The notes below the pieces were generated by a model. The model saw nothing but the letters and a program-made list of their open reading frames with translations, did no database searches and was not told the origin of the DNA. From Azoarcus sp. DN11 (GTDB taxonomy: Bacteria > Pseudomonadota > Gammaproteobacteria > Burkholderiales > Rhodocyclaceae): a DNA stretch of 64,000 nucleotides. Positions 21,716-29,404 of this stretch are shown piece after piece. Position numbers and translations under genes: made by a program. How positions within the stretch are numbered: position 1 is the first letter of the stretch; the number at the start of each line of letters is the position of its first letter. The stretch covers positions 4,278,001-4,342,000 of the forward strand of contig NZ_CP021731.1 in NCBI RefSeq assembly GCF_003628555.1, read 5' to 3'.

Positions 21716-22651
21716 ATGAGTAAAAAACAGTCGTTTCTACGAAGATTCCCAGAACCACTCGCGATCCTGGCGCTTCTGGCAGTCGACGCGACATGGATCG
21801 CATTGACAGGAATCGAATTTCGCAATTACTCCAACACCGTCATTGCAGCATCCGCGCTACTGATCGTCTCCATTTTCTATGGCGTCACTGCGCGGAGTCG
21901 ACGTCTTTCGGAAATGAGCTATTACGGAGCCCTGTGGGTCAGCTTCAGCGCAACCGGCGCCGTCTTGACGTACTTGGCCGCATACATGCGCGTACCGCTG
22001 CACGATGCGCAGTTCGTCAGCCTTGACGCTGAAATGGGGTTTCATTGGCTTGCCTGGCTCGACTTGATCCACCGACACCCGGTCATCGAGACGCTGCTGA
22101 CCGCGGCCTACTACAGCCTGTTCCTGCAAATATTCGGATCGATCGTGATTTTTTCCCACCATGAACGAAAGAATCGCAACTTTGAATTGTTCTGCACTTC
22201 TTCTACTGCGCTTGTGATTACCTCTGCGGCCGCTTATTACTTTCCTGCCGCGGGCGCATTTCATTATTTCAATATCGATCTGGAGCGCGCGGTTCACTTG
22301 CCCCATCTCCTTGCACTAATTGAAGGCACGAGAACAAGCTTCTCGTTTACCGAGATGCAGGGAATCGTCACATTTCCCTCTTTCCATGCCGCAATGGCCA
22401 TCATCTTTATTTATGTTCATCGCGGCCATCGCATATTATTCCCTTTGCTCGCCACGCTGAATGTTCTCATGCTGATTGCCACGCCCATCAACGGCGGCCA
22501 CTATCTGGTAGATATTATTGCGGGCAGTCTCGTTGCAGCGGCGTCAATTGCGATACTGCGGTATTCGTTGTCCGATCTCCGTGGCGCACCGAAAACCGCA
22601 CTGCAACCCCAGGAAGTCGGCGTGGCAGAAGCATCGCCAACAGCCCTTTAG
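21716..22651 (+). CDS. PAP2-family membrane phosphatase (inositolphosphorylceramide synthase-like)
   Basis: A 311-residue integral membrane protein with about six hydrophobic segments. It has the two C-terminal PAP2 motifs: PSFHAA with catalytic His near residue 225, and GGHYLVDIIAG with the second His. The first classical motif (KxxxxxxRP) is not evident. That pattern fits the PAP2_3 subgroup, related to aureobasidin-sensitive phosphotransferases rather than to undecaprenyl pyrophosphatases. The active site would face the periplasm. Base composition is clearly more AT-rich than the neighbours, a possible sign of transfer. Substrate unknown; a phospholipid or isoprenyl phosphate is the family expectation. 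Confidence 0.8.
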   Translation: MSKKQSFLRRFPEPLAILALLAVDATWIALTGIEFRNYSNTVIAASALLIVSIFYGVTARSRRLSEMSYYGALWVSFSATGAVLTYLAAYMRVPLHDAQFVSLDAEMGFHWLAWLDLIHRHPVIETLLTAAYYSLFLQIFGSIVIFSHHERKNRNFELFCTSSTALVITSAAAYYFPAAGAFHYFNIDLERAVHLPHLLALIEGTRTSFSFTEMQGIVTFPSFHAAMAIIFIYVHRGHRILFPLLATLNVLMLIATPINGGHYLVDIIAGSLVAAASIAILRYSLSDLRGAPKTALQPQEVGVAEASPTAL

Positions 22652-22789
22652 AGCAGGCCGTTGAAAAACGCATATCGAAGGCGAAATACCCTTTTCCGGC
22701 TGAGTCCACAGGTGAAGCCGAAAGCCCCGAAGACCTTTCCGGGCGGCAAGACAGCTCGCAGCATCCACGCGCCATGACGTCCCGCACGA

Positions 22790-22803
22790 GTGACAACTGT
22801 CAC
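22790..22803. promoter_or_regulatory. GTGACA-AC-TGTCAC palindrome upstream of the methyltransferase gene
   Basis: A perfect 6-bp dyad with a 2-bp centre, 105 bp before the ATG at 22909. The size and symmetry suit a dimeric helix-turn-helix regulator. The rest of the 257-bp gap (22652-22908) has no gene; the GGAGG ribosome site is at 22896-22900. Confidence 0.45.
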
Positions 22804-22908
22804 GTTTCGATCGGGTGAAGGTGACCAGTCCGGCCAGTCGCATTGAAGGATGTGGCGATCGGACTTTCGCACCATGATGGTGATGTAACGCCTCCGGAGG
22901 TCAGCAAA

Positions 22909-23529
22909 ATGACGCGCATTTCACAAATCATCGCATCGCCACGGATGCAACTCGTCAGCGGGATCAGTCTCGCCGCGTTGTGGCTGGTTTTCGCAGTGGC
23001 GCACCTGACGACTTTCAAGCTCACCGGCAAGGTCAGCCTGCTGACGTTCGCCTTGGCCGAAACACTTATCGCGGGGTTCTTCCTGCTTCGCCCGCCGCCG
23101 AGGACCGTCACCACCAATCCCCCTGAGTTAGCCGCTGCCGCGCTTGGAACGTTTCTCCCCCTGCTTCTGCGCCCGACCACTGACACGCCGTTGCCATTTT
23201 CAGAATTGGGTTTAATGGCCGGATCCGGTTTTCTGATTGCCGGCGTCCTGTCGCTGAACCGAAGTTTTGCACTGATCCCCGCCTTGCGCGAACTCAAGAC
23301 CGAAGGGATGTATCGCCTCGTACGCCATCCGATCTATCTCAGTTACCTGATCACGTACTCCTGTTATCTGACGGCCAACTTCTCGGTCGAGAACTTGGCC
23401 ATCGTTTGCGGAAGCGCGCTCCTGCTCCTCACGCGCGTGCATTTCGAGGAGAGGCATCTCGCCAAGACCCCGGAGTATCGGGCCTATCAGGCGCGTGTCC
23501 GCTGGCGGCTGATCCCGTTAGTTTTCTGA
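22909..23529 (+). CDS. Isoprenylcysteine carboxyl methyltransferase-like membrane protein
   Basis: A 206-residue membrane protein with about five hydrophobic segments. Its C-terminal cytoplasmic motif is VRHPIYLSYL, followed by FEERHL and EYRAYQARVRWRLIP. This is the signature of the ICMT/PEMT methyltransferase group, which uses S-adenosylmethionine on lipid-like substrates. The start at ATG 22909 is fixed by GGAGG 8 bases upstream; the longer open frame from 22843 lacks one. Bacterial members do not act on CaaX proteins; their substrates are mostly unknown. It shares the AT-richer region with the PAP2 gene. Confidence 0.8.
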   Translation: MTRISQIIASPRMQLVSGISLAALWLVFAVAHLTTFKLTGKVSLLTFALAETLIAGFFLLRPPPRTVTTNPPELAAAALGTFLPLLLRPTTDTPLPFSELGLMAGSGFLIAGVLSLNRSFALIPALRELKTEGMYRLVRHPIYLSYLITYSCYLTANFSVENLAIVCGSALLLLTRVHFEERHLAKTPEYRAYQARVRWRLIPLVF

Positions 23530-23673
23530 TCGCCTGCAGCGCAATACTGCCCATGACAACTGTCCCCCTCCCCCCCGTTCCATATGACTAGCTGCGCAGG
23601 GCGTAATCGCGGATGTCATCGCGCGCAAGCGCCCTTAATCTGGAATCACGAATTCGCCGGTCAGGAGATGCAG

Positions 23674-23853
23674 ATGAAGGCCACGCAATGCGGAAGGGCG
23701 ATCAAGGTATTCCTGACGGAACAGGACGGCGTCACGGCGATTGAGTATGCGCTGTTGGGAGCCCTTATTTTTTTTGTAATCGTCGCGGCGGTGACGCTGG
23801 CCGGAACCGACCTTTCGACCTTGTTTGCGACGGTGGCCGGCCTGATCCCCTGA
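23674..23853 (+). CDS. flp: Flp-family type IVb pilin 1
   Basis: A 59-residue prepilin. The short leader ends at EQDG, cleaved before VTAIEYALLGAL, the Flp motif with the conserved Glu5-Tyr6 pair. A single hydrophobic helix with a short tail (FATVAGLIP) follows. AGGAG sits 6 bases before ATG 23674, which is therefore preferred over ATG 23668. It is the first of three tandem pilin copies at the head of the Tad locus and the most divergent of them. Substrate of the prepilin peptidase at 24434-25003. Confidence 0.9.
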   Translation: MKATQCGRAIKVFLTEQDGVTAIEYALLGALIFFVIVAAVTLAGTDLSTLFATVAGLIP

Positions 23854-23905
23854 CGACACGCGTTGCGCCAGGCTGGGCGTCAGTTCGCACAAGAAACTTC
23901 CGGAA

Positions 23906-23941
23906 CGGGTTCCCCGCTTCGGAGTGGTAGCCGGGGACCCG
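23906..23941 (+). other. Stem-loop between pilin 1 and pilin 2
   Basis: CGGGTTCCCCG (23906-23916) and CGGGGACCCG (23932-23941) pair with one bulged base around a 15-nt loop, 36 bp before the second pilin start. No U-tract follows. It may stabilise or attenuate the pilin message. Confidence 0.45.
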
Positions 23942-23976
23942 GCGGAGTTGTTCTCTCGTACAGACGGAGGTTTGAA

Positions 23977-24150
23977 ATGAAAGCACTCGCACAATTCGTT
24001 CGTGATGAAGAAGGCGTGACGGCGATTGAGTATGGCCTGATTGCTGCGCTGATCGCAGTGGTGATCATCGCGAGCGTGACAACCGTCGGCACCAAACTCG
24101 TCGCGGTATTCACCTCCATCTCGACCGCCCTTGTTCCGGCGGCAACCTAA
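23977..24150 (+). CDS. flp: Flp-family type IVb pilin 2
   Basis: A 57-residue prepilin with leader MKALAQFVRDEEG, then mature VTAIEYGLIAALIAVVII and a short tail TVGTKLVAVFTSIS. It is a textbook Flp protein. A GGAGG ribosome site lies 6 bases before the ATG, the strongest of the three copies, which suggests this is the major pilin. It is flanked by stem-loops on both sides, a layout that can give high, separate expression of pilin from the downstream assembly genes. Confidence 0.93.
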   Translation: MKALAQFVRDEEGVTAIEYGLIAALIAVVIIASVTTVGTKLVAVFTSISTALVPAAT

Positions 24151-24169
24151 AAAACTGAGCGCACGCGGA

Positions 24170-24188
24170 ACGGGAACGGTGTTCCCGT
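24170..24188 (+). other. Stem-loop downstream of pilin 2
   Basis: ACGGGAAC-GGT-GTTCCCGT is a perfect 8-bp stem with a 3-base loop, 20 bp after the pilin 2 stop, and can extend through GCGGA/TCCGC. The downstream base run is TCTCCGCTGG, so it is a stabiliser or partial attenuator rather than a full terminator. Confidence 0.5.
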
Positions 24189-24236
24189 CTCCGCTGGCCA
24201 CCAGCAAATCCGAGATTTCTTGCGAGGGACAAAACC

Positions 24237-24415
24237 ATGCGCAAGCAATTCGTCCAGGATCAGGAAGGCGTGACCGCAATCGAGTATGGGCTCATTGCTG
24301 CCTTGATCGCAGTGGTGATCATCGGGTAACAACCGTCGGCACCAAGCTCGACGGCGTCTTCAGCACGATCGCCGCCTCACTTCAACACGTCCGCCTCTGC
24401 GCCCCAGGGGCATGA
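24237..24415 (+). pseudogene. Third Flp pilin, disrupted by a 4-base deletion
   Basis: The reading frame starts like pilin 2 (MRKQFVQDQEG then VTAIEYGLIAALIAVVII) but hits TAA at 24327-24329 after 30 residues. Alignment with pilin 2 shows ATCGCGAGCGTGACAACC there against ATCGGGTAACAACC here, a net loss of 4 bases. The remainder continues in another frame (TTVGTKLDGVFSTIAASLQ) to a stop at 24415. A truncated peptide retaining the leader and helix could still be made. A sequencing error is possible because the change is small. Confidence 0.85.
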
Positions 24416-24433
24416 TCCAGAGGGAGAAGGGAA

Positions 24434-25003
24434 ATGAACGTGGGGCTTGCACTGCTCCTCGGCACACTTGCAGTCGCCGTGTTGGCGGACCTGCATGCGC
24501 GCAGGATCCCGAATCTTCTCGTGCTGAGCGGCTTGGTGAGCGGCGTGATCTTCCACGGCCTCACAACATCAACCGAAGGGATCCTGGGTCCGTCGTCTCA
24601 GGCAATCACCGTATCGTTCGCCCTCGCCGGCATCGCCGTCGGCTTCGCGGCGCTGCTTCCCCTCTACGCCCTGCGCGCGATGGGAGCCGGCGACGTCAAG
24701 CTGATGATGATGGTCGGCGCATTCCTCGGGCCGCTGCAGACGCTCGGCGTCGTGGTGCTCACCTTCGCTGCGGGGGGCGTGCTGGCGATCGGCATGGCCT
24801 TGTGGCAGCGCTCATTCGCGCAGCTCGTGCTGAACCTGCGCTTCATCCTGACCACCAGCGCTGTGCGTGCCGCCGGCGGTGAAAGCCCCCGATTCGAACC
24901 GCTGCAGCAGACCGCCGGCCGCATGCCCTACGCGGTCGCGATTGCTGCGGGCACCCTCCTCCAACTCTACCTGGTCCGCTCCGGCGGCTGGGCCTTGAGT
25001 TGA
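24434..25003 (+). CDS. cpaA: Prepilin peptidase (CpaA/TadV, A24 family)
   Basis: A 189-residue membrane aspartic protease with about five to six hydrophobic segments that cleaves Flp prepilin leaders. The two catalytic Asp motifs are visible: ADLHARRIPN near residue 20 and GAGDVKLM near residue 83. It lacks the N-terminal methylase domain of PilD, as expected for TadV. It follows the pilin genes with a GGGAGAAGGGAAA ribosome region and precedes the AAA ATPase by 22 bp. Confidence 0.93.
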   Translation: MNVGLALLLGTLAVAVLADLHARRIPNLLVLSGLVSGVIFHGLTTSTEGILGPSSQAITVSFALAGIAVGFAALLPLYALRAMGAGDVKLMMMVGAFLGPLQTLGVVVLTFAAGGVLAIGMALWQRSFAQLVLNLRFILTTSAVRAAGGESPRFEPLQQTAGRMPYAVAIAAGTLLQLYLVRSGGWALS

Positions 25004-25025
25004 TTCGACCATTCGGAGCCCCGTC

Positions 25026-26333
25026 ATGAATGCCCCCAACCGCGCCCAGGTGATCCCCCTTGACGAATCCGCGCCCTTCCCGCGCGCACCGCGCACGCTG
25101 GCGGAAACGGGACTGCCGCTGTTGTTCCTCGTCGAGCTCGCGGCGAAGCTGCTGTTCGTGCGCGGCCAGATGCGGCTTACGGAACTGGCGCAGCGCCTGC
25201 ATCTTGCCACCACCGTGCTCGATGGCCTGCTCGCCTTCATGCGCGCCGAACGGATTTGCGAGGTGATGCGGCGCGGCGAAACCGATGGCGACGTTCTGTA
25301 TGAACTCACCGACGCGGGCCGCGCCCGTGCCACGGAGTACCTGGGGCGCTGCAAGTACGCCGGCGCCGCACCGGTAAGCCTCGCCGCCTACGTCGCCCAG
25401 GTCGGGCGCCAGTCGGTGACGAAGATGCACGTGACGAAGGAAGGCGTGAACGAGGCCTTCCGCGGCCTGATCATCAACCCGGAAGTGCGCGACCAGCTCG
25501 GCGCGGCAATGGGCTCGGGGCGCGCGATGTTCCTGTACGGACCCGCGGGCGCGGGCAAGACCTACCTCGCCGAGCGCCTGTCACTGCTGCTGGAAGGCGA
25601 CATCGCCGTGCCGCACGCGATCTTCGTCGATGGCGAGATCATCCAGGTGTTCGATCCGCTGATCCATGTGCCGGTCGACGACGCGCGCCGCCCTGCCAGC
25701 CTCGACAACCTGCAGCGCCCCGATCCGCGCTGGGTGCGCTGCAAGCGCCCCGTCGCAATCACGGGCGGCGAGCTGACGCTGCACATGCTCGACCTCGACT
25801 ACGACGCAACGACCGGCTTCTATCAGGCGCCGCCGCACGTGAAGGCCAACAACGGGCTGTTCGTCGTGGACGACCTCGGCCGCCAGCTGATCAAGCCGGA
25901 GCAGCTGATGAACCGCTGGATCGTGCCGATGGACCGGCACCACGACTACCTCGCGTTGCACAGCGGCACCAAGTTCACGCTGCCCTTCGACGTGGTGCTG
26001 GTGTTCTCCACCAACCTGATGCCGTCCGAAGTCGCCGACCCCGCTTTTTTACGTCGGCTTGGTTACAAAATTCACATCGGACCGATGAATGAGGAGCAGT
26101 ACCGAGAAATATTCACTTACGTTTGCGCGGAGCGTGACGTACCTTACGACGAAACAGCCTTCCGGACGCTGCTGACGGATTACCACAAGACATATGACCA
26201 GCCGCTGCTGGCGTGCTACCCGCGGGACATCATCAACCAGATCGCGGATCTGGCGCGCTATCGCGGCGAGCCCGCGAGATTGACTCCGGAAGTATTGCAC
26301 TGGGCCTGGCACAACTACTTCGCATCCCGCTAA
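25026..26333 (+). CDS. AAA ATPase with N-terminal winged-helix-like domain, in the Tad locus
   Basis: A 435-residue protein. Residues 25-115 resemble a winged helix (MRLTELAQRLHLATTVLDGLL, then YELTDAGRARATEYL). An AAA/MoxR-like ATPase follows with Walker A at about 170 (YGPAGAGKTYLAERL), Walker B-like LFVVDDLGRQL, and a sensor segment VLVFSTNLMPSEV. It is not the secretion ATPase, which is CpaF downstream. It lies between the peptidase and CpaB genes, 22 bp from the former and 126 bp from the latter. Function unproven: regulation or remodelling of Tad components is possible. The winged-helix call rests on pattern only. Confidence 0.75.
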   Translation: MNAPNRAQVIPLDESAPFPRAPRTLAETGLPLLFLVELAAKLLFVRGQMRLTELAQRLHLATTVLDGLLAFMRAERICEVMRRGETDGDVLYELTDAGRARATEYLGRCKYAGAAPVSLAAYVAQVGRQSVTKMHVTKEGVNEAFRGLIINPEVRDQLGAAMGSGRAMFLYGPAGAGKTYLAERLSLLLEGDIAVPHAIFVDGEIIQVFDPLIHVPVDDARRPASLDNLQRPDPRWVRCKRPVAITGGELTLHMLDLDYDATTGFYQAPPHVKANNGLFVVDDLGRQLIKPEQLMNRWIVPMDRHHDYLALHSGTKFTLPFDVVLVFSTNLMPSEVADPAFLRRLGYKIHIGPMNEEQYREIFTYVCAERDVPYDETAFRTLLTDYHKTYDQPLLACYPRDIINQIADLARYRGEPARLTPEVLHWAWHNYFASR

Positions 26334-26459
26334 GGCTCGGTTTGAAGGGAGGCGCCGGCGATTGCTCTGGCGATCGCGGCACCGACTGAAGCGCCCGGCG
26401 AGCGGGCATTTTACGGGGCGGGCGGCAACGGCTGACGACCCGGAAACAAGGGGACTCAC

Positions 26460-27323
26460 ATGAAGACCAAAGGTCTCGTCTTTCTCTTCGTCGCGATGGT
26501 CGCCGGGCTTGCTGCCGTTGTCCTGGGAACAAGGTGGTTGCAGTCGAAGGCCGCCAGCGATGGCAACCGCATTGCCGTCGCGGCGATCGAGCTGCAACTC
26601 GGTGGCCGCGTCACGCGTGAGGCGGTCCGTTTGGTCGACTGGCCGTCGGGGAGCGTGCCGAACGGCGCCTTCAATGACCTCGCGAAACTCGACGGACGCG
26701 TCGCAATCACCGGCATCCAGCCGGGCGAACCGATCCTCGAATCGCGTCTCGCGCCGGTTGGAACCAAGGGTGGCCTCTCGGCCGTGGTGCCGGAAGGAAA
26801 GCGTGCGATCACGGTGCGCGTGAACGACGTCGTGGGCGTCGCGGGCTTCGCGCTGCCCGGCAACTACGTCGATATCCTGGTGAACACCGAAAAGGTCGGC
26901 GACCGCGCCAACGACAAGGATCAGATGATCTCGAAGATCGTGCTCGAACGCATCCTGGTGCTCGCCGTCGCACAAGAGGCCAATCGCGACGAGACCAAGC
27001 CGAAGGTCGTCAATGCGGTAACGCTCGAAGTCACCCCCGAGCAGGCCGAGCGGCTGGACCTTGCGCGCAGCGTCGGAAACCTGTCGCTGGTACTGCGCAA
27101 CCAGGTTGACGCCAATCCCACCGACACCGCCGGTATCACCAAGGCGATGCTGCTGCGCACTGCGGCGCCCGTTCCTCCGGCACCGGCGCGGACGCCGGTC
27201 AAGGTCGCCGTTGCCCCGCGTCGCCCGACGGCCGCGAAGCCGCAACCCGCTCCCTCGGCCCCGCGCTCGGACGCCTGTGTCGAAGTGATCCGCGGCGTGA
27301 ACAAGGTTACCGAATGCTTCTGA
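26460..27323 (+). CDS. cpaB: Flp pilus assembly protein CpaB/RcpC
   Basis: A 287-residue periplasmic protein with an N-terminal membrane anchor (LVFLFVAMVAGLAAVVLG). A SAF-type beta-clip domain (about 40-110) follows, with the family segment GEPILESRLAP, then the RcpC domain (VNDVVGVAGFALPGNYVDIL). The C-terminal tail is Pro/Ala-rich and ends with two Cys residues. It supports the CpaC secretin in the Tad envelope channel. The gene opens the main assembly block and lies 90 bp upstream of cpaC. The 126-bp gap before it contains no gene. Confidence 0.92.
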   Translation: MKTKGLVFLFVAMVAGLAAVVLGTRWLQSKAASDGNRIAVAAIELQLGGRVTREAVRLVDWPSGSVPNGAFNDLAKLDGRVAITGIQPGEPILESRLAPVGTKGGLSAVVPEGKRAITVRVNDVVGVAGFALPGNYVDILVNTEKVGDRANDKDQMISKIVLERILVLAVAQEANRDETKPKVVNAVTLEVTPEQAERLDLARSVGNLSLVLRNQVDANPTDTAGITKAMLLRTAAPVPPAPARTPVKVAVAPRRPTAAKPQPAPSAPRSDACVEVIRGVNKVTECF

Positions 27324-27413
27324 CAACCGGCAGCACAACCCAGTTCAGGAACGGATCTGTGCGATTGCCGGAGGAAAAGCTTATTCAAACCTGCATCGAC
27401 GCATGAGGACATC

Positions 27414-29081
27414 ATGACCACCAACAAGAACAAGTCGAGTCTCCAGAACGCGGCGTATGGCTTGTCAATGGCAGTCGCACTGATGGCGGCGGGAGCGCCT
27501 CAAGCGGCGACCAACACCGCGCCGGCGAAGAGGCCCGTCGCCACGACGTCTGCCGGCGGCTCGCCCTGCGGGCGTGTCGAAATCGCGCCGATGGTGACGG
27601 TGCCGGTCGGCAAGTCGACGGTGATCCGCCCGCAGATGCCGGTCACGCGCATCCTGCTGGGCAACCCTGGCGGTACGGCGGGCATTCCAGGCGGCGGAAC
27701 AGAGCCTCCTGAAACCATAAGCATGTCCAAGCCGGCGAATCAAAGCGCCGATTACGCTCAAGGCGCAGGAAAACACACAAAGCGCACCATCATCGTCGAA
27801 GAAACCAATAATCAGAAAGACGAAGGCCGCCCCGGCGTTGCGCAGGTCGACGTGCTGCTGCTGAGCCCGAACGAGATCTACCTGCTCGGCAAGACGGTCG
27901 GCTCGACCAACGTCGTGCTGGTGGATCGCTCCGGTGGCTGCACCGCGCTGGACGTGACGGTCGCGATGGACGTGACCTCGGTGCTGGGGGCGCTCACGGC
28001 ACTGCTGCCCGAAGAAAAAGACATCAAGGTCAGCTCCGCCTATGACTCGCTCGTGCTCAGCGGCACTGTCAGCGACGCGACCAAGGTCGACCGGGCCATC
28101 GACATCGCGACTGCCTATGTTCGCGACGGTGGCGGCGGTCAGGGCGGCGGCGGTCAGGTTAAACGATCCCCCCGCGTAATCAACATGCTTCAGGTCGGCG
28201 CGCCGCAACAGGTGATGCTCGAAGTCAAGGTCGCGGAAGTGTCCAAGACCGTGGCCGAGAAGATGGGCGTGCGCGTGTCCGGCAGCTCCACGACCAGCGG
28301 GGTCGTGTACAACGTCGTGTCGGATTTCCTTTCCGGCGGAAACGGCCTGATCAACATCATCCGGCGCGGAAGGGATACCCGCGTCACCCTGGACGCACAG
28401 AAGGACGACGGGCTCGTGAAAATCCTCGCCGAGCCAAATGTCATTGCCATAAGCGGACAGGAAGGAAGTTTCCTTTCCGGCGGCAAAATCTTCATCCCGG
28501 TCGCTCAAAGCAATACCAACGGTGCACAGACGATCACCCTCGAGGAAAAGGAATTCGGCATCGCGCTGAAATTCACTCCCACGGTGCTCGCAGGAGGCCG
28601 CATCAATCTGAAGGTCGCGCCCGAGGTATCGGAACTCAACCGCGATGGCATCGGTATTAGTGCACCGGGAGTCAATGGACAGGCGATCCTCCCCTCGTTC
28701 ACGACCCGGCGCGCCACCACCACGGTGCAACTCCACGACGGCCAGAGTTTCGCCATCGGCGGGCTGATCAAGAACAATGTGACCACCAACATCAAAGCCT
28801 TCCCCTTCCTCGGGGAAATCCCGATCCTGGGCGCCCTGTTCCGCAGCACCGATTTCCAGACGGATCGTTCGGAGCTCGTCTTCGTCATCACCCCACGCCT
28901 GATCCGGCCGCTGCCTGCGGATTACCAGCTTCCCACCGACAACTTCATCGACCCCGGACGTGCCGATGTGCATTTGCTCGGCCGCATGGAAGGAACGTCA
29001 CGGCAGCAGGAACCGAGTGCGGCAGCCGAGGCGGTCCCGCCCCAACCCGCCCCTGCAGCGGGTGGTTTTGAAACCCGATGA
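27414..29081 (+). CDS. cpaC: Tad secretin CpaC/RcpA
   Basis: A 555-residue outer-membrane secretin. A signal peptide (MAAGAPQAA region) precedes an N-terminal pilus-formation domain (residues 55-190). A BON-like segment carries the DIKVSSAYDSLVLSGTV motif. A Gly-rich linker GGGGQGGGGQ then leads to the secretin beta-domain with VMLEVKVAEVSK, KILAEPNVIAISGQEGSFLSGG and the closing RSELVFVITPRLI. It forms the pore through which the Flp pilus exits. The extended segment between the N-domain strands (residues 100-140) is less conserved in look and may be lineage-specific. Confidence 0.93.
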   Translation: MTTNKNKSSLQNAAYGLSMAVALMAAGAPQAATNTAPAKRPVATTSAGGSPCGRVEIAPMVTVPVGKSTVIRPQMPVTRILLGNPGGTAGIPGGGTEPPETISMSKPANQSADYAQGAGKHTKRTIIVEETNNQKDEGRPGVAQVDVLLLSPNEIYLLGKTVGSTNVVLVDRSGGCTALDVTVAMDVTSVLGALTALLPEEKDIKVSSAYDSLVLSGTVSDATKVDRAIDIATAYVRDGGGGQGGGGQVKRSPRVINMLQVGAPQQVMLEVKVAEVSKTVAEKMGVRVSGSSTTSGVVYNVVSDFLSGGNGLINIIRRGRDTRVTLDAQKDDGLVKILAEPNVIAISGQEGSFLSGGKIFIPVAQSNTNGAQTITLEEKEFGIALKFTPTVLAGGRINLKVAPEVSELNRDGIGISAPGVNGQAILPSFTTRRATTTVQLHDGQSFAIGGLIKNNVTTNIKAFPFLGEIPILGALFRSTDFQTDRSELVFVITPRLIRPLPADYQLPTDNFIDPGRADVHLLGRMEGTSRQQEPSAAAEAVPPQPAPAAGGFETR

Positions 29082-29091
29082 GGATGCGAAC

Positions 29092-29373
29092 ATGACCAGC
29101 CAGACCACAATCGTTTTCGCGGCAGCTGTCGCGGCAATCCTCGCGGGCTGCTCCACCACGCCGAATTGGGACGCGCATTTCGGCGAGCCGGTAAGCATCA
29201 TCACGGCGCAGCAGGTGATCGACCCCGGCGCATCCCGCAACACGGCGCCAGTAAACGGCGTCGATGGCAAGGCCGCGCAGGGTGCGATGGGGGAATACGA
29301 GCGGAGCTTCGCAAAGCCGCAAACGGAACCCACGACATTCACGATCGGCGTTGGCGGGAAATCAGCGAAGTGA
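29092..29373 (+). CDS. Small putative lipoprotein of the Tad locus
   Basis: A 93-residue protein starting at ATG 29092, 10 bases after cpaC. The signal TTIVFAAAVAAILAGC ends in a lipobox LAGC. The mature part is polar with no recognised domain. Position directly after the secretin suggests a pilotin or secretin-associated role, comparable to RcpB or CpaD in other Tad loci, but no sequence resemblance could be verified. The gene is 31 bp upstream of the TadG-like gene. Confidence 0.7.
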   Translation: MTSQTTIVFAAAVAAILAGCSTTPNWDAHFGEPVSIITAQQVIDPGASRNTAPVNGVDGKAAQGAMGEYERSFAKPQTEPTTFTIGVGGKSAK

Positions 29374-29404
29374 TGTCATCGGAAGACTGACAGGGGCGAC
29401 GATC

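Noticed and set aside
23584..23673. A longer N-terminus for the first pilin
   Set aside because: Flp prepilins have short leaders; AGGAG in front of ATG 23674 gives a normal 59-residue prepilin.
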